A DNA stretch of 64,000 bases from Aureimonas mangrovi. GTDB taxonomy: Bacteria; Pseudomonadota; Alphaproteobacteria; Rhizobiales; Rhizobiaceae. Location: contig NZ_CP059692.1 in the NCBI RefSeq assembly GCF_014058705.1, positions 2,733,001-2,797,000 of the forward strand, written 5' to 3'. Numbering within the stretch: the stretch's first letter is position 1; every line of letters starts with the position of its first letter. Both the position numbers and the translations under genes were made by a program. The notes beneath the pieces were generated by a model. The model searched no databases. It was not told the origin of the DNA and saw nothing but the letters and a program-made list of their open reading frames with translations. Below, piece by piece: positions 26,224 through 35,656 of the stretch.

Positions 26224-27064
26224 GAGTGACAGGATAGAGGTTCCGGCGAAGGACAATCGTCTTGGCGCCTTCCTCAGGGATCGCCGGCAGCGGCTCGATC
26301 CCGCCGCCTTCGGCTTTGCCGGACGTCGCCGCACGCCCGGCCTGCGCCGTGAGGAAGTGGCGCAGCGCGCCCATATCAGCACCACCTGGTACACCTGGCT
26401 GGAGCAGGGGCGCGGCGGCGCCCCCTCCCCGCGCGTCCTCGACAGCCTCGCAGACGCACTGATGATGACAGATGCCGAGCGCGAGCATCTGTTTCTCGTC
26501 GGCATCGGCCGGCCGCCCAGAGCGCATCCGACTGCCTCGGCGGGCATCACGCAGCGCCTGCAGAGGCTGCTCGACGGTCTTGGAGCGATCCCCGCGACCG
26601 TTGCCACCGCGACATGGGACATCATCGGCTGGAACCTGGCCGCGCGGCGCGTCCTCACGGACTACGAAACGTTGCCTGCCGGCGAGCGCAACATCCTGAA
26701 GCGCATGTTCCTGGATCCCGAGACACAGGCTGCCCAGAGCGATTGGGAGAGCGTCGCGCGTTTCCTCGTCGCCACCTTCCGGGCCGAGACGGCGCGTGCG
26801 GGAGACGACGAGCGGGCGGCGGCGCTCGTTGCGGAACTCACCAAGGCCAGCGAGGCCTTCGCCCGCATGTGGACGGAGAAGGACGTGCGCGTCGCCGGAG
26901 AGGGCGAGAAGACCATCCACCACTCGACCGCCGGTCAGATCGCCTTCGAATTCGCGTCCTTCTCGGTCGACGGGCGTCCAGACCTGAAGCTGATGATCTA
27001 CAATCCGGCAAGGGACGCGGACGCCGCGAAGGTCCGCGCCCTTTGCGCGGTCAGTCCCGCTTGA
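26222..27064 (+). CDS. XRE-type HTH regulator with MmyB-like ligand domain
   Basis: A 280-residue regulator. Residues 10-75 hold the helix-turn-helix with the family-typical 'LGAFLRDRRQRLDPAAFGFAGRRRTPGLRREEVAQRAHISTTWYTWLEQGRG'-like block (read in pieces: RRRTPGLRREEVAQ, HISTTWYTWLEQG). The remainder is an MmyB-like ligand-binding domain ('TWDIIGWNLAARRVLTDYE', 'HHSTAGQIAFEFASFSV'). Such proteins usually repress a divergent oxidoreductase gene, which fits the adjacent SDR. No Shine-Dalgarno is visible before the ATG. The 3' end overlaps the convergent TIGR02186 gene by 14 bp. Confidence 0.9.
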   Translation: MSDRIEVPAKDNRLGAFLRDRRQRLDPAAFGFAGRRRTPGLRREEVAQRAHISTTWYTWLEQGRGGAPSPRVLDSLADALMMTDAEREHLFLVGIGRPPRAHPTASAGITQRLQRLLDGLGAIPATVATATWDIIGWNLAARRVLTDYETLPAGERNILKRMFLDPETQAAQSDWESVARFLVATFRAETARAGDDERAAALVAELTKASEAFARMWTEKDVRVAGEGEKTIHHSTAGQIAFEFASFSVDGRPDLKLMIYNPARDADAAKVRALCAVSPA

Positions 27065-27824
27065 AGAGGATGCGCCCGAACCAGCCGACCGCGAAAGCCA
27101 GAAGCACGGCCACCACGCCATAGGCCAGGCCATTGTTGGCGGCATAGACGGAGATGTTGTTCTCGAAGCCCGTCTTGCGCACGATCATGTCCTCGTTGCG
27201 CCCCTGCACGAAGCCGCCCTCGCGGAAGAGAAAGGCACGCACCGTGTGCCGGCCGACCGGCAGGTCCGGCGGGAGCGAGATCGTGGCGCGAAACAGGGTG
27301 GAACTGACGAACTGGATGCTGCCATAGCTCTCGCGGTAGAGCCCGGCATCGCGGCGGAGCCGGTTGAGCGCCGCGACATATTCCGGGCGCTCTTCGTCGC
27401 CAGGGTCGACGCGGTTGAAGGCAAGGTTCGACACGCCCACCGAAAGCTGCTGCATGACCTCGCGCGGGGCGATGTCGCGCAAGGGGCGCGTCGCCGAGAG
27501 CGAATAGGATTCGGGCACCGCGCCGAAGCGCTCGGCGCCGCGGTTGATCCAGATTCCGAGAAAGCGGCTGCGTTCGCGCACCACAAGCGGCCGGCGCGGG
27601 CCTTCGAGGACGACCACGATATCGTAGCGGCCCTGACGCAGGATCCGCTGGTCCGCATTGTCGAGCGCGCCGAAGACGACGAGCTGCGAACCCGCGAAAT
27701 TGGTGCCGACCGCGATCGCGTCGGTCGACAGGCCGATCTCGAAGGTCTCGGTCTGCGCGCGTGCCGCTCCGGCGCCGAAAAGCGCCGCCAAGGCCAGCGT
27801 AAGAATGACGGCCAGCGCCCTCAC
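27051..27824 (-). CDS. TIGR02186 family membrane-anchored protein
   Basis: A 257-residue protein with an N-terminal signal peptide (ALFGAGAARA), an extracytoplasmic body ('EIGLSTDAIAVGTNFAGSQLVVFGAL', 'DIVVVLEGPRRPLVVRERSRFLGIWIN') and one C-terminal membrane helix ('NGLAYGVVAVLLAFAVGWFGRILFKRD'). This matches the TIGR02186 family that is regularly paired with a TauE/SafE permease in Alphaproteobacteria; its role is unknown. The ATG overlaps the TauE stop codon by 4 nt, so the pair is one operon. Confidence 0.88.
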   Translation of the reverse strand: MRALAVILTLALAALFGAGAARAQTETFEIGLSTDAIAVGTNFAGSQLVVFGALDNADQRILRQGRYDIVVVLEGPRRPLVVRERSRFLGIWINRGAERFGAVPESYSLSATRPLRDIAPREVMQQLSVGVSNLAFNRVDPGDEERPEYVAALNRLRRDAGLYRESYGSIQFVSSTLFRATISLPPDLPVGRHTVRAFLFREGGFVQGRNEDMIVRKTGFENNISVYAANNGLAYGVVAVLLAFAVGWFGRILFKRD

Positions 27825-28750
27825 AGTGCCTCTCCCGAGGAGAGGCTGATCGAGAACAGTTCGTCCGGCGTCACCACCAGCTCGAAGAACAGGCGTCCCG
27901 CGACGGCGAGGACGAGGATGGCGAGGAGCGCGCGGAGCTGATCACCGCGCAGCTTGCGCCCCGCCTCGGCGCCGAACTGAGCGCCGAGGACGCCGCCCAC
28001 CATCAGGAGAAGCGCGAGGAGGATGTCGACCGTCTGGTTCGTGGCCGCCTGCAGGATCGTGGTCACGGCGGCGGTGAACATGATCTGCACCAGCGAGGTG
28101 CCGACGACGACATTCGTCGGCACACGCAGGAGATAGATCATCGCCGGCACCATGATAAACCCGCCGCCCACGCCCATGATGGCCGCCAGAACGCCGATGG
28201 CGAAGCCGAGCCCGAGCACCGGGATGGCCGAGACGTAGAGCTTGGAGCGCTGGAAGCGCATCTTGAACGGCAGGCGGTGGATCCAGTTGTGGTGGCCGGA
28301 GCGGCGCACCTCGCCCGAGCCGCCGGCGTGGACGCGGCGCATCGCCTGTACGCTTTCCACGAGCATCAGCCCACCCACGACGCCGAGCATCACGACGTAG
28401 AGGAGCGAGACAGCCAGATCGAGCTGGCCGAAGCGGCGCAGGATCGTGAACAGCCAGACACCGACGACCGAGCCGAGCGAGCCACCCAGAAGCAGCATCA
28501 GCGCCAGCTTCATGTCGACCGTGCCGCGCTTGAAATGCGCCAGCGCGCCCGAGAAGGACGCGGCGATGACCTGGTTGGCGCCCGTGGCCACCGCGATGGC
28601 CGGCGGAATGTTGTAGAAGATCAGAAGCGGCGTGATGAGGAAGCCGCCGCCCACTCCGAACAGGCCGGACAGGAAGCCGACCGCCGCGCCCATCCCGACG
28701 AGGACGAAGACGTTCACCGAAAGCTCGGCGATGGGCAGGTACAGGTTCAC
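27821..28750 (-). CDS. TauE/SafE family anion permease
   Basis: About 309 residues with eight or so membrane segments and the duplicated glycine signature of the family: 'VGFLSGLFGVGGGFLITPLLIFYNIPPAIAVATGANQ' and 'IGVLAAIMGVGGGFIMVPAMIYLLRVPTNVVVGTSL'. TauE/SafE proteins export sulfite, sulfoacetate or related organic anions. The start chosen is GTG 28750 ('MNLYLPIAELSVNVF'), which matches how relatives begin; a TTG three codons upstream is also open. It is translationally coupled to the TIGR02186 gene. Confidence 0.9.
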   Translation of the reverse strand: MNLYLPIAELSVNVFVLVGMGAAVGFLSGLFGVGGGFLITPLLIFYNIPPAIAVATGANQVIAASFSGALAHFKRGTVDMKLALMLLLGGSLGSVVGVWLFTILRRFGQLDLAVSLLYVVMLGVVGGLMLVESVQAMRRVHAGGSGEVRRSGHHNWIHRLPFKMRFQRSKLYVSAIPVLGLGFAIGVLAAIMGVGGGFIMVPAMIYLLRVPTNVVVGTSLVQIMFTAAVTTILQAATNQTVDILLALLLMVGGVLGAQFGAEAGRKLRGDQLRALLAILVLAVAGRLFFELVVTPDELFSISLSSGEAL

Positions 28751-28873
28751 GCTGCGCAATCCGCTGAGATGCCGGCGGCATACGGGAAGAAGGGCTCGAG
28801 ACGTCTTCGCCCGAACCTTTCCTTCAAGTCAAACCGAAAGCCCCCGAAAAAGGGCTTGCACATCAGCGGATGA

Positions 28874-31800
28874 TCAAACGTTGCGCTTGAGCAATTCGCG
28901 GATCAGCGTCTCGTCGATCTCGCCGGTGACGGCGAGCCCGTTCTGCTCCTGGAATGCGCGGATCGCCGCCGTCGTCCTGTCCCCCACGACGCCGTCCGGC
29001 GTGCCCGCGTCGAAGCCGAGATTGCCGAGGATGGCCTGGACGTTGCGCACCGCGCGGCGCATGTCGACCGACGCCGTCTGCTCCGGTGGGGATTGCCATT
29101 CGGGCGGGATCTCGACGGAGTTCGCCGCTTCGTTGCGCGCCTGCGGCTGCCAGGCGGCCACCTCCTCGTCGAGGCTCGCGCGCTGGTCGGCGCTCAACGT
29201 GCGCGCCACCTCCTCGCCCTTGGCGACGGCGTCCCGGTCGCCGCTGTTGCCGACGATCCTGAACCATTTGTAGGACTGGCCGAGATCCTGCTCCACGCCA
29301 GCGCCGCGCGCATGGAGGATGCCGAGATTGTACTGGCTGTCGCGCATGCCGTGCTCGGCCGCCTCGGTGAACCAGCGCGCGGCGGTCTCCGGTTCCGCCT
29401 GCCCGTCGATGCCCGTGGCGTAGAGGACGGCGAGATTGTGCATGGCGCGCACATTGCCCTGCCCAGCGGCCAGCTCATACCACTCGCGCGCGGCGGCGCC
29501 GTTTCGTTCCACGCCGTTGCCCTTCTCGAAGAGGGTGCCGAGGCTGTACTGCGCCGGCGCGTAGCCGAGATTGGCTGCGTGGGCGAACCAGACGAGCGCC
29601 TGCGCGGGATCGGGCGCACCGGTGCGCCCTTCGACGAGACGGAGGCCGATCTCGAAGATCGCGCGCGGATCGCCGTTGTCCGCGGCCGCGACGAGCTCGG
29701 TGGAGCCGATGCCGGACGGTGCCGTCGGAAGAGCGCCTCGTGCCGCTTCGGGAAGGGTCGCGATCGCCGCCTCAGGGATTGCTGCCCGCTCCGCCACGAC
29801 CGGCGCCGGCGGCGCAGCGGGCGTCGGCGCCGGCCCCGCGATCGCGGTTTCGACGGCAGCCTCGGATGCGGCCGGAGCCTGCGCGACGACCGGTTCTTCG
29901 GCGGGGATCGCGGTGATCGGCGCGGCCGTCTCGGGCGCGGACATCCGGGGCGCGGCGGCCGGCGGCTCGACGGCGGCGACCTGCGGCTCGGCCCCGGCCG
30001 GCTCCATTGCCGCGTTGCCGGTCTGCACATCTGGTGCCGTAGCGGCACTCTCCTCGGCCACGGGCCGATCGAGGCCCGCGATCGCTTCCTCGCCGGCCGG
30101 CTCACGATCGAGATAGGCACGGCCGAGCGGGATGGCCATCAACGCAAGGAGGACGGCGCCCACGGCCATGAGGATGGGCTTGCGATGCCGGCGGCCTGTC
30201 GCGCCTGGCTCATCACTGCTGCTCTCGGCCCCGTCGTTGGCCGCTTCGGCCCGCAGCGTTTCGGCCTCGGCCGCCGCCGCCAGCGCGGCCTTGCGCGCGG
30301 CTGCGATCAGGTCCGCCTTCACGGCCGGCTCGGTCCTCGCGCCCCGGTCATTGGCGGGCGCAATGGTATCGAGTTCCTCGCGCTGGCGACGCACGCGCTC
30401 CAGAAGAGAGGCGATGTCGGGCGCGCCCGATCCCGGCTCCAGTGGCCGGTTGAACTCGCGCGCGACGAGACTGTCGGAGGCATCCAGCGAAGGCGCTTCG
30501 TCGATGCGGGTGCGGGTATCGGGCGCCAGCGCGATCGTCTCGCTGTAGCGGTCGTCCCACTCGTCGCGACCGGCGACGGCATCGGCGAGCGCTGCGGCAG
30601 CGCCGCGCTCTGCGCGCGGCTCGGCGGAACTCCGTGAGAAGCGCCGCAACAAGGAGGCCCGCAGGCCACGGGGTTCGTGGGCCGGCTCGGCGTCGGACGA
30701 GGCCATTTCAGGCGGCGCGCGCTCGGCCATCGGCTCGGGCACGGGCATCGCGGCGAGAAGGGATGCGGCGAAGGGCGAAGCCTGGCGCGCGGGGCGCTCG
30801 CCGTCCTTTGCGACTTCACCCTCGATCACCGTCAGGCGCTCGACGATCTTCAGGAGCGTCGCATGAACGGCCTCGAACACCTTCAGAGAGCGATCGTCGC
30901 TCTGGCGGCTCAGCGCCTCGAGCCGCTGCAGATCCTCCGAGAGGTCGCGCACATGCTCGCTCTCGCGTCCGCGGCCGTCCGCCAGAACGAGGCGCACCGC
31001 CTCGTCGGCGGCGGCGCGCGCAGCGGCCATGACGTCGGCGCGGCCTTCCTCCAGTTTCTCCTCGATCGCGGCGAGGCGGCGACCGGTCTCCTCGTCGAGG
31101 GTCGCGCCGCTCGCCACGACAGCGCGAGAGAGCTGTTCGGAAAGACGCGCGATCTGCACCTCCAGCCCGGCGACCATCCCATCGTCGAGGCGCGTGCTCG
31201 CGGCGCCTTCCAGCCGCTCGGCGAGCTCGGTCAAGCGGCGCTCGAATTCGGCCATCTCGGGCCGCGGCTCCTCGACGGCGGCGAGTGCGGCGTCGAGCCG
31301 CTGCGAAAAGGCCTCCAGCCGATCCTCGAGTGCAGCCTCGCTCGGGCGGGTGGCGAGGAATTCGATGCGCTCGGAGAGTTCGGCAACGCGCGCCGACAGG
31401 ATGTCGGCGTCTCCGCGCGCGGCCAGATGCTCGATCCGCGCGGCAAGGTCGGCGACGCGAGCCTCGATGCGTTCGACGGGCGCCATGTCGAAGGCCGCCT
31501 CGTCCCGCACAGACGTCGCAACGATCGCCTGCGCGATCTCGTCGAGGCGCTCCTCGAGGATGAGGAAGTGCTCCAGATCGGGTTCGTCCTGGCGCGCGGC
31601 GAGGATCGCGACGCTTTCGCCCAGCGCGTGCAGGCGGTCCTCGATGCGCTCGACGCCCAGCATCGTCGGCAGGCCGACGAGAGCTTCTTCCAGTTCGTCG
31701 AGGCGCAAAGCGAGGCGGTGGACGCCCTCTTGAAGCGCGGCGAGCGCACGGGTGTTCTCAGCCGTCGCCGTCCGGTCTTCCTCGCGCGTGTCAACGGCAT

Positions 31801-32788
31801 GGTTGGACAGGGCGTCGAGGCGGGCGCGGATGGCGTCGATCTCGCCTCTCAAAAGACGGTCGAACTGACCTTCCGTCTCGCTGCGGACCGTGTCGAAATA
31901 GCGCGCCTCGAAATCGTCCCAGCGGCTTTCGACGGCCCGCACCTGTTCTTCGCTGGCAAGGCCGCGCACGGTCTCTCGCAGGCGCTCCAGCTCCGCGCGA
32001 AGGTCGAGCTTGGCCTCGCGATCGAGCTCCACATGCTCGGAAAGCCGAGCCTCGAACGCATCCCAGCGCGCATTCACCGCAGTGGCGGTGTCGTCGCGCG
32101 CCATCGACGCGATCCGACCGGAGACGTCGTCGAGTTCGACTCGGATCGCCTCCACCGAGGCGCGATCGACGCCTTCCGCCTGCATCTGCGAAAGCCTGTC
32201 GAGAATCATCGAGACGTGCCCGCCGAGGGCGTCGGCACCTTCGCGCGCGGCGAGCGCCGAGCGTAGTTCGTCGAATGCGGAGCGAATGCCGGCGAACTCG
32301 CTCTCGGAGCGCGCCGCAATGTTGTCGGCGATCTCGGCCTTCAGCGCCTGGAGATCGTCGGCGACGCCGGAGACGAGCTGGAACGTCGCGCCCTGCATCT
32401 GAAGGGATTCCACCTCGCCGGCGATCGTGCCGAAGCGGCGGTCGAGCGCGGAGGCCATGCTCCGGCGTCGGGCGATCTCGCCTTCGGCGCGCCCTGCCCC
32501 ATCGGCTGCGTCCATCGCGAGGCGCGAGGCGGCGGCATCGAGCTCGGCGCGCTGGGCAAGGCGTTGCTCGATGACGGCGCGCAGACGGGCCGTGGTGGTG
32601 ATGGGCTCGGATTTCGGCAGGGTCTCGTCGACATGGACAGGCTCGGGCGTCGAACCCTTGGCATGCGCGAGGCGTCCGAGCCGGGCTTCGAGGTCTTCCA
32701 ACGTGCGCGTCAGCGACGCCAGAGATCCGCCCGCCGGAGCGGACGGCCGAATCACTTCCTCCGAAGCATCCTTCTGTCGTGCGCTCAT
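28874..32788 (-). CDS. podJ: PodJ-like polar organelle protein (coiled coil, TM, Sel1, peptidoglycan-binding)
   Basis: A 1304-residue protein. Residues 1 to about 800 are almost entirely coiled coil in repeated 'RLDEL/ARIEHLA'-type heptads. One membrane helix lies near residues 868-888 (ILMAVGAVLLALMAIPLG). The periplasmic part begins with an Ala/Pro-rich linker, then Sel1 repeats at about 1050-1175 ('AQYSLGTLFEKGNGVERN', 'AMHNLAVLYATGIDGQ', 'SQYNLGILHARGAGVEQD'), and a C-terminal peptidoglycan-binding domain ('LGFDAGTPDGVVGDRTTAAIRAFQ'). This is the domain order of Caulobacter PodJ, which marks the new pole, and of the longer rhizobial PodJ that controls polar growth. Symbol given by architecture, not by identity. 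Upstream there is a CtrA-like site. Confidence 0.8.
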   Translation of the reverse strand: MSARQKDASEEVIRPSAPAGGSLASLTRTLEDLEARLGRLAHAKGSTPEPVHVDETLPKSEPITTTARLRAVIEQRLAQRAELDAAASRLAMDAADGAGRAEGEIARRRSMASALDRRFGTIAGEVESLQMQGATFQLVSGVADDLQALKAEIADNIAARSESEFAGIRSAFDELRSALAAREGADALGGHVSMILDRLSQMQAEGVDRASVEAIRVELDDVSGRIASMARDDTATAVNARWDAFEARLSEHVELDREAKLDLRAELERLRETVRGLASEEQVRAVESRWDDFEARYFDTVRSETEGQFDRLLRGEIDAIRARLDALSNHAVDTREEDRTATAENTRALAALQEGVHRLALRLDELEEALVGLPTMLGVERIEDRLHALGESVAILAARQDEPDLEHFLILEERLDEIAQAIVATSVRDEAAFDMAPVERIEARVADLAARIEHLAARGDADILSARVAELSERIEFLATRPSEAALEDRLEAFSQRLDAALAAVEEPRPEMAEFERRLTELAERLEGAASTRLDDGMVAGLEVQIARLSEQLSRAVVASGATLDEETGRRLAAIEEKLEEGRADVMAAARAAADEAVRLVLADGRGRESEHVRDLSEDLQRLEALSRQSDDRSLKVFEAVHATLLKIVERLTVIEGEVAKDGERPARQASPFAASLLAAMPVPEPMAERAPPEMASSDAEPAHEPRGLRASLLRRFSRSSAEPRAERGAAAALADAVAGRDEWDDRYSETIALAPDTRTRIDEAPSLDASDSLVAREFNRPLEPGSGAPDIASLLERVRRQREELDTIAPANDRGARTEPAVKADLIAAARKAALAAAAEAETLRAEAANDGAESSSDEPGATGRRHRKPILMAVGAVLLALMAIPLGRAYLDREPAGEEAIAGLDRPVAEESAATAPDVQTGNAAMEPAGAEPQVAAVEPPAAAPRMSAPETAAPITAIPAEEPVVAQAPAASEAAVETAIAGPAPTPAAPPAPVVAERAAIPEAAIATLPEAARGALPTAPSGIGSTELVAAADNGDPRAIFEIGLRLVEGRTGAPDPAQALVWFAHAANLGYAPAQYSLGTLFEKGNGVERNGAAAREWYELAAGQGNVRAMHNLAVLYATGIDGQAEPETAARWFTEAAEHGMRDSQYNLGILHARGAGVEQDLGQSYKWFRIVGNSGDRDAVAKGEEVARTLSADQRASLDEEVAAWQPQARNEAANSVEIPPEWQSPPEQTASVDMRRAVRNVQAILGNLGFDAGTPDGVVGDRTTAAIRAFQEQNGLAVTGEIDETLIRELLKRNV

Positions 32789-32843
32789 CTGCCCCTCGTG
32801 GTTCCGCCCCCGTCCGAAAGCGGTCCCCGCCCCTCGGACTTCC

Positions 32844-32859
32844 GTTAGGGAAGGCTTAA
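32844..32859 (-). promoter_or_regulatory. CtrA-like binding site upstream of podJ
   Basis: On the minus strand TTAA-N7-CTAAC differs at one base from the CtrA consensus TTAA-N7-TTAAC. It lies about 56-71 bp before the podJ-like start, in an AT-rich patch (TTTTATTAAG). Binding is inferred only. Confidence 0.45.
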
Positions 32860-33035
32860 TAAAAGATCAAACCTTCCTCTGCGCGTTTACTTCTTAGAAA
32901 CACAACCGGGATCGAAGCTGGATTTCGGTGTTGCCTCGAGCTTGCGAGCCCCCGATATTCGCACCTTACAGCCGGGGATTCTTGCCGACTGACAGTTGTG
33001 CAGGAAGGTCGGCGCCAGGAGAGGTGAGGCGTCCC

Positions 33036-33509
33036 ATGATATCGGAGTCCGACAAAATCCGACGACCGCAGACGGACCCACTTGCAGGAATCAACGTGCT
33101 GCTCGGCCTGGAAGGCGATGACGGCGACCGGCGCGAAACATACAAGATCGGCGATCTCGCGAAGGAGTTCGGCGTCACGCTGCGCACGCTGCGTTTCTAC
33201 GAGGACCGGGGCCTTCTCAAGCCGATCCGCCGCGGCACCGCCCGCCTGTACACGCGGCGTGACCGCGTCCACCTGATGCTGATCCAGCTCATCAAGACGC
33301 TTGGCTTTTCGCTCACCGAAGCCAAGCAGATCATCGAAGGCCGCGAGGAGGCCGAGGGCGGTCTTGCGCAGCTTCAGGACATGCTCAAGCGCTTCGAGGA
33401 ACAGCACGCCCAACTCCTCGCCCAGCGCCAGGAAATCGAGACCTCGCTCGAGGCGATGGAACGCGCGCTGGCCGTGGTGCGGCACGCCCTCGCAGCTCCG
33501 GCACGCTGA
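33036..33509 (+). CDS. MerR family transcriptional regulator
   Basis: A 157-residue MerR regulator: winged helix 'TYKIGDLAKEFGVTLRTLRFYEDRGLLKPIRRGTARLYTRRD' read in the usual order, then 'LIQLIKTLGFSLTEAKQII' and a dimerisation coiled coil ('LQDMLKRFEEQHAQLLAQRQEIETSLEAM'). No cysteine-based metal site is present, so it is not a metal sensor of the MerR/CueR kind. Its position before an acyl-CoA dehydrogenase and other beta-oxidation genes fits the alphaproteobacterial MerR regulators of fatty- or branched-chain acid breakdown. A GGAGAGG stretch precedes the ATG. Confidence 0.9.
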   Translation: MISESDKIRRPQTDPLAGINVLLGLEGDDGDRRETYKIGDLAKEFGVTLRTLRFYEDRGLLKPIRRGTARLYTRRDRVHLMLIQLIKTLGFSLTEAKQIIEGREEAEGGLAQLQDMLKRFEEQHAQLLAQRQEIETSLEAMERALAVVRHALAAPAR

Positions 33510-33783
33510 CGCTGCCTCTCTGGCCGGCCGAGGCTTTCGGCCGCCCTCTCCCGCCACCTTGTTCCCCTCTTCAACCTGTCGCGCCACGCGACCCGACCAT
33601 CGGCCGCAGCCGTTCGGCGGCCGGTGGAGACCGGTGCAGCACCGCCGTCCCGCGCGTCGGGGGAGGATGTCGAAGGTCTTTCGACCTCTGCGATCGCACA
33701 TCATAGTCGTCGACGATCGGGCGTGAGCGCAGGGCACGACGCCCTTGCCTCGCAACCGACCGATTGGTAAAAGCCACTCGATT

Positions 33784-33799
33784 ACGTTTACGCAAACGT
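33784..33799. promoter_or_regulatory. Palindromic MerR-type operator ahead of the beta-oxidation genes
   Basis: ACGTTT-ACGC-AAACGT, extended by CGATT on the left and AATCG on the right. It lies 39 bp before the acyl-CoA dehydrogenase ATG in the 328-bp gap after the MerR gene. The pattern resembles LiuR-type MerR operators (TTTACGTTTACG-like). The remainder of the gap (33510-33783) shows nothing else I can name. Confidence 0.55.
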
Positions 33800-33837
33800 C
33801 AATCGGACGGATGCGGCGTTGTGGGAGAAATGCAGAC

Positions 33838-35631
33838 ATGCCGATCTACAATGCGCCCGTGCGCGACACGCTCTTCGTCCTCAACGACGTTCTCAAGATC
33901 GGACGCTTCGACAATCTGCCGGGGTTCTCGGACGCTTCGCCTGACGTGACCGAGGCGATCCTCGGCGAAGCCGGCAAGTTCGCGACGGAAGTCTTTCACC
34001 CGCTGAACCAGATCGGTGACCGCGAGGGCTGCAAGCGTGCCGAGGACGGTTCGGTAACGACGCCGAACGGCTTCAAGGCAGCCTACGACCAGTTCCGCGA
34101 GGCCGGCTGGGGCGGGCTCTCGGCGGAGGCCGAATATGGCGGCCAGGGCCTGCCCCACACGCTGGCGGCGGCGGTCAACGAGTATCTCTCCTCGGCCAAC
34201 ATGGCCTTCGCCATGTATCCAGGCCTGACGCGCGGCGCGATCGCCGCGATCCAGCAGCACGGCAGCGACGATCAGAAGCAGACCTATCTGCCGAAGATGA
34301 TCGAGGGTTCGTGGACCGGCACGATGAACCTCACCGAGCCGCATTGCGGCACGGATCTCGGCCTGCTGCGCACCCGCGCGACGCCGCAGGACGATGGCAG
34401 CTACAGGATTTCCGGTCAGAAGATCTTCATCTCGGCCGGCGAGCACGACCTCTCCGACAACATCATCCACCTCGTTCTGGCGCGCATCGACGGCGCGCCG
34501 GAGGGGGTGAAGGGCATCTCGCTCTTCATCGTGCCGAAGTTCGTTCTGGACGATGCCGGGAACCCCGGCTCGCGCAATGGCGTGAAGTGCGGCTCCATCG
34601 AAGAGAAGATGGGCATCCACGGCAACGCCACCTGCGTCATGAACTACGACGAGGCGACGGGCTATCTCATCGGCGAGGCGCACAGGGGCCTTCGCGCCAT
34701 GTTCACGATGATGAACGAGGCGCGGCTCGGCGTCGGCATCCAGGGGCTGGCGATCTCCGAGATCGCTTACCAGAACGCCGTGACGTACGCGAAGGAGCGC
34801 ATCCAGGGCCGCTCGCTGTCCGGACCGAAAGCGAAGGATAAGGCGGCCGACCCGATCATCGTCCATCCGGACGTTCGTCGGATGCTAATGACCATGCGCG
34901 CCGTCAACGAGGCGGGCCGCGCGCTCGTCCTCCACACCGCGCTGAAGGGCGACCTTTCGCACGTCGCCGAGGACGAGAAGGAGCGCCAGGCCGCCGACGA
35001 CTGGATGGGCCTCCTCACCCCCGTCATCAAAGGCGTTCTGACCGACAAAGGCTTCGAGAACGCGGTGATGGCGCAGCAGGTCTATGGCGGCCACGGCTAC
35101 ATCGCGGAATGGGGCATGGAGCAGTTCGTGCGCGATGCGCGCATCGCCCAGATCTACGAAGGTGCCAACGGCATCCAGGCGCTCGACCTCGTCGGCCGCA
35201 AGCTCGCGCTGAACGGCGGGCGCGCGATCCAGGCGTTCTTTGCCGAGGTCGGCAAATTCGCCGAGGAGAACCGCTCCGACGAGGCGATGGCGCCTTATAC
35301 CAAGGGTCTGAAGAAGGGTCTGAACGATCTGCAGCAGGCGACGATGTGGCTGATGCAGAACGCCATGGCCAGGCCCGACAATGCGGGCGCCGCCTCCAAC
35401 GACTACATGCACCTCATCGGGCTCGTCGCGCTCGGCTACATGTGGGCGCTCCAGGCCAAGGCCGCGCAGGAGAAACTGGCCGGAGGTGGCGGCGACGAGG
35501 CCTTCCTGAACGCCAAGCTGACGACGGGCAAGTTCTTCATGGACCGGCTGATGCCCGAGACCGCTGCTCATCTTTCGCGGATCTCGTCCGGCGCCGATTC
35601 CATGATGGCGCTGGAAGACGCGGCGTTCTGA
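33838..35631 (+). CDS. Acyl-CoA dehydrogenase with C-terminal extension
   Basis: A 597-residue flavoprotein of the large acyl-CoA dehydrogenase type. 'MPIYNAPVRDTLFVLNDVL' is the characteristic N-terminus of this subgroup. 'WTGTMNLTEPHCGTDLGLLRTRA' is the FAD/substrate signature, and 'IYEGANGIQALDLVGRKLA' carries the catalytic-base region. The last 110 residues form the extra C-terminal helical domain. It performs the first, FAD-dependent step of beta-oxidation. It is the first gene after the MerR regulator and its operator, and is followed by thiolase and FadJ-type genes. Substrate chain length is not evident. Confidence 0.95.
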   Translation: MPIYNAPVRDTLFVLNDVLKIGRFDNLPGFSDASPDVTEAILGEAGKFATEVFHPLNQIGDREGCKRAEDGSVTTPNGFKAAYDQFREAGWGGLSAEAEYGGQGLPHTLAAAVNEYLSSANMAFAMYPGLTRGAIAAIQQHGSDDQKQTYLPKMIEGSWTGTMNLTEPHCGTDLGLLRTRATPQDDGSYRISGQKIFISAGEHDLSDNIIHLVLARIDGAPEGVKGISLFIVPKFVLDDAGNPGSRNGVKCGSIEEKMGIHGNATCVMNYDEATGYLIGEAHRGLRAMFTMMNEARLGVGIQGLAISEIAYQNAVTYAKERIQGRSLSGPKAKDKAADPIIVHPDVRRMLMTMRAVNEAGRALVLHTALKGDLSHVAEDEKERQAADDWMGLLTPVIKGVLTDKGFENAVMAQQVYGGHGYIAEWGMEQFVRDARIAQIYEGANGIQALDLVGRKLALNGGRAIQAFFAEVGKFAEENRSDEAMAPYTKGLKKGLNDLQQATMWLMQNAMARPDNAGAASNDYMHLIGLVALGYMWALQAKAAQEKLAGGGGDEAFLNAKLTTGKFFMDRLMPETAAHLSRISSGADSMMALEDAAF

Positions 35632-35656
35632 GGCGCCGTCCGATCAATGAAGTGTC

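Noticed and set aside
30677-32266. 529-residue plus-strand frame inside the podJ-like gene
   Set aside because: It mirrors the coiled-coil gene on the other strand, has no recognisable domain and no ribosome-binding site.
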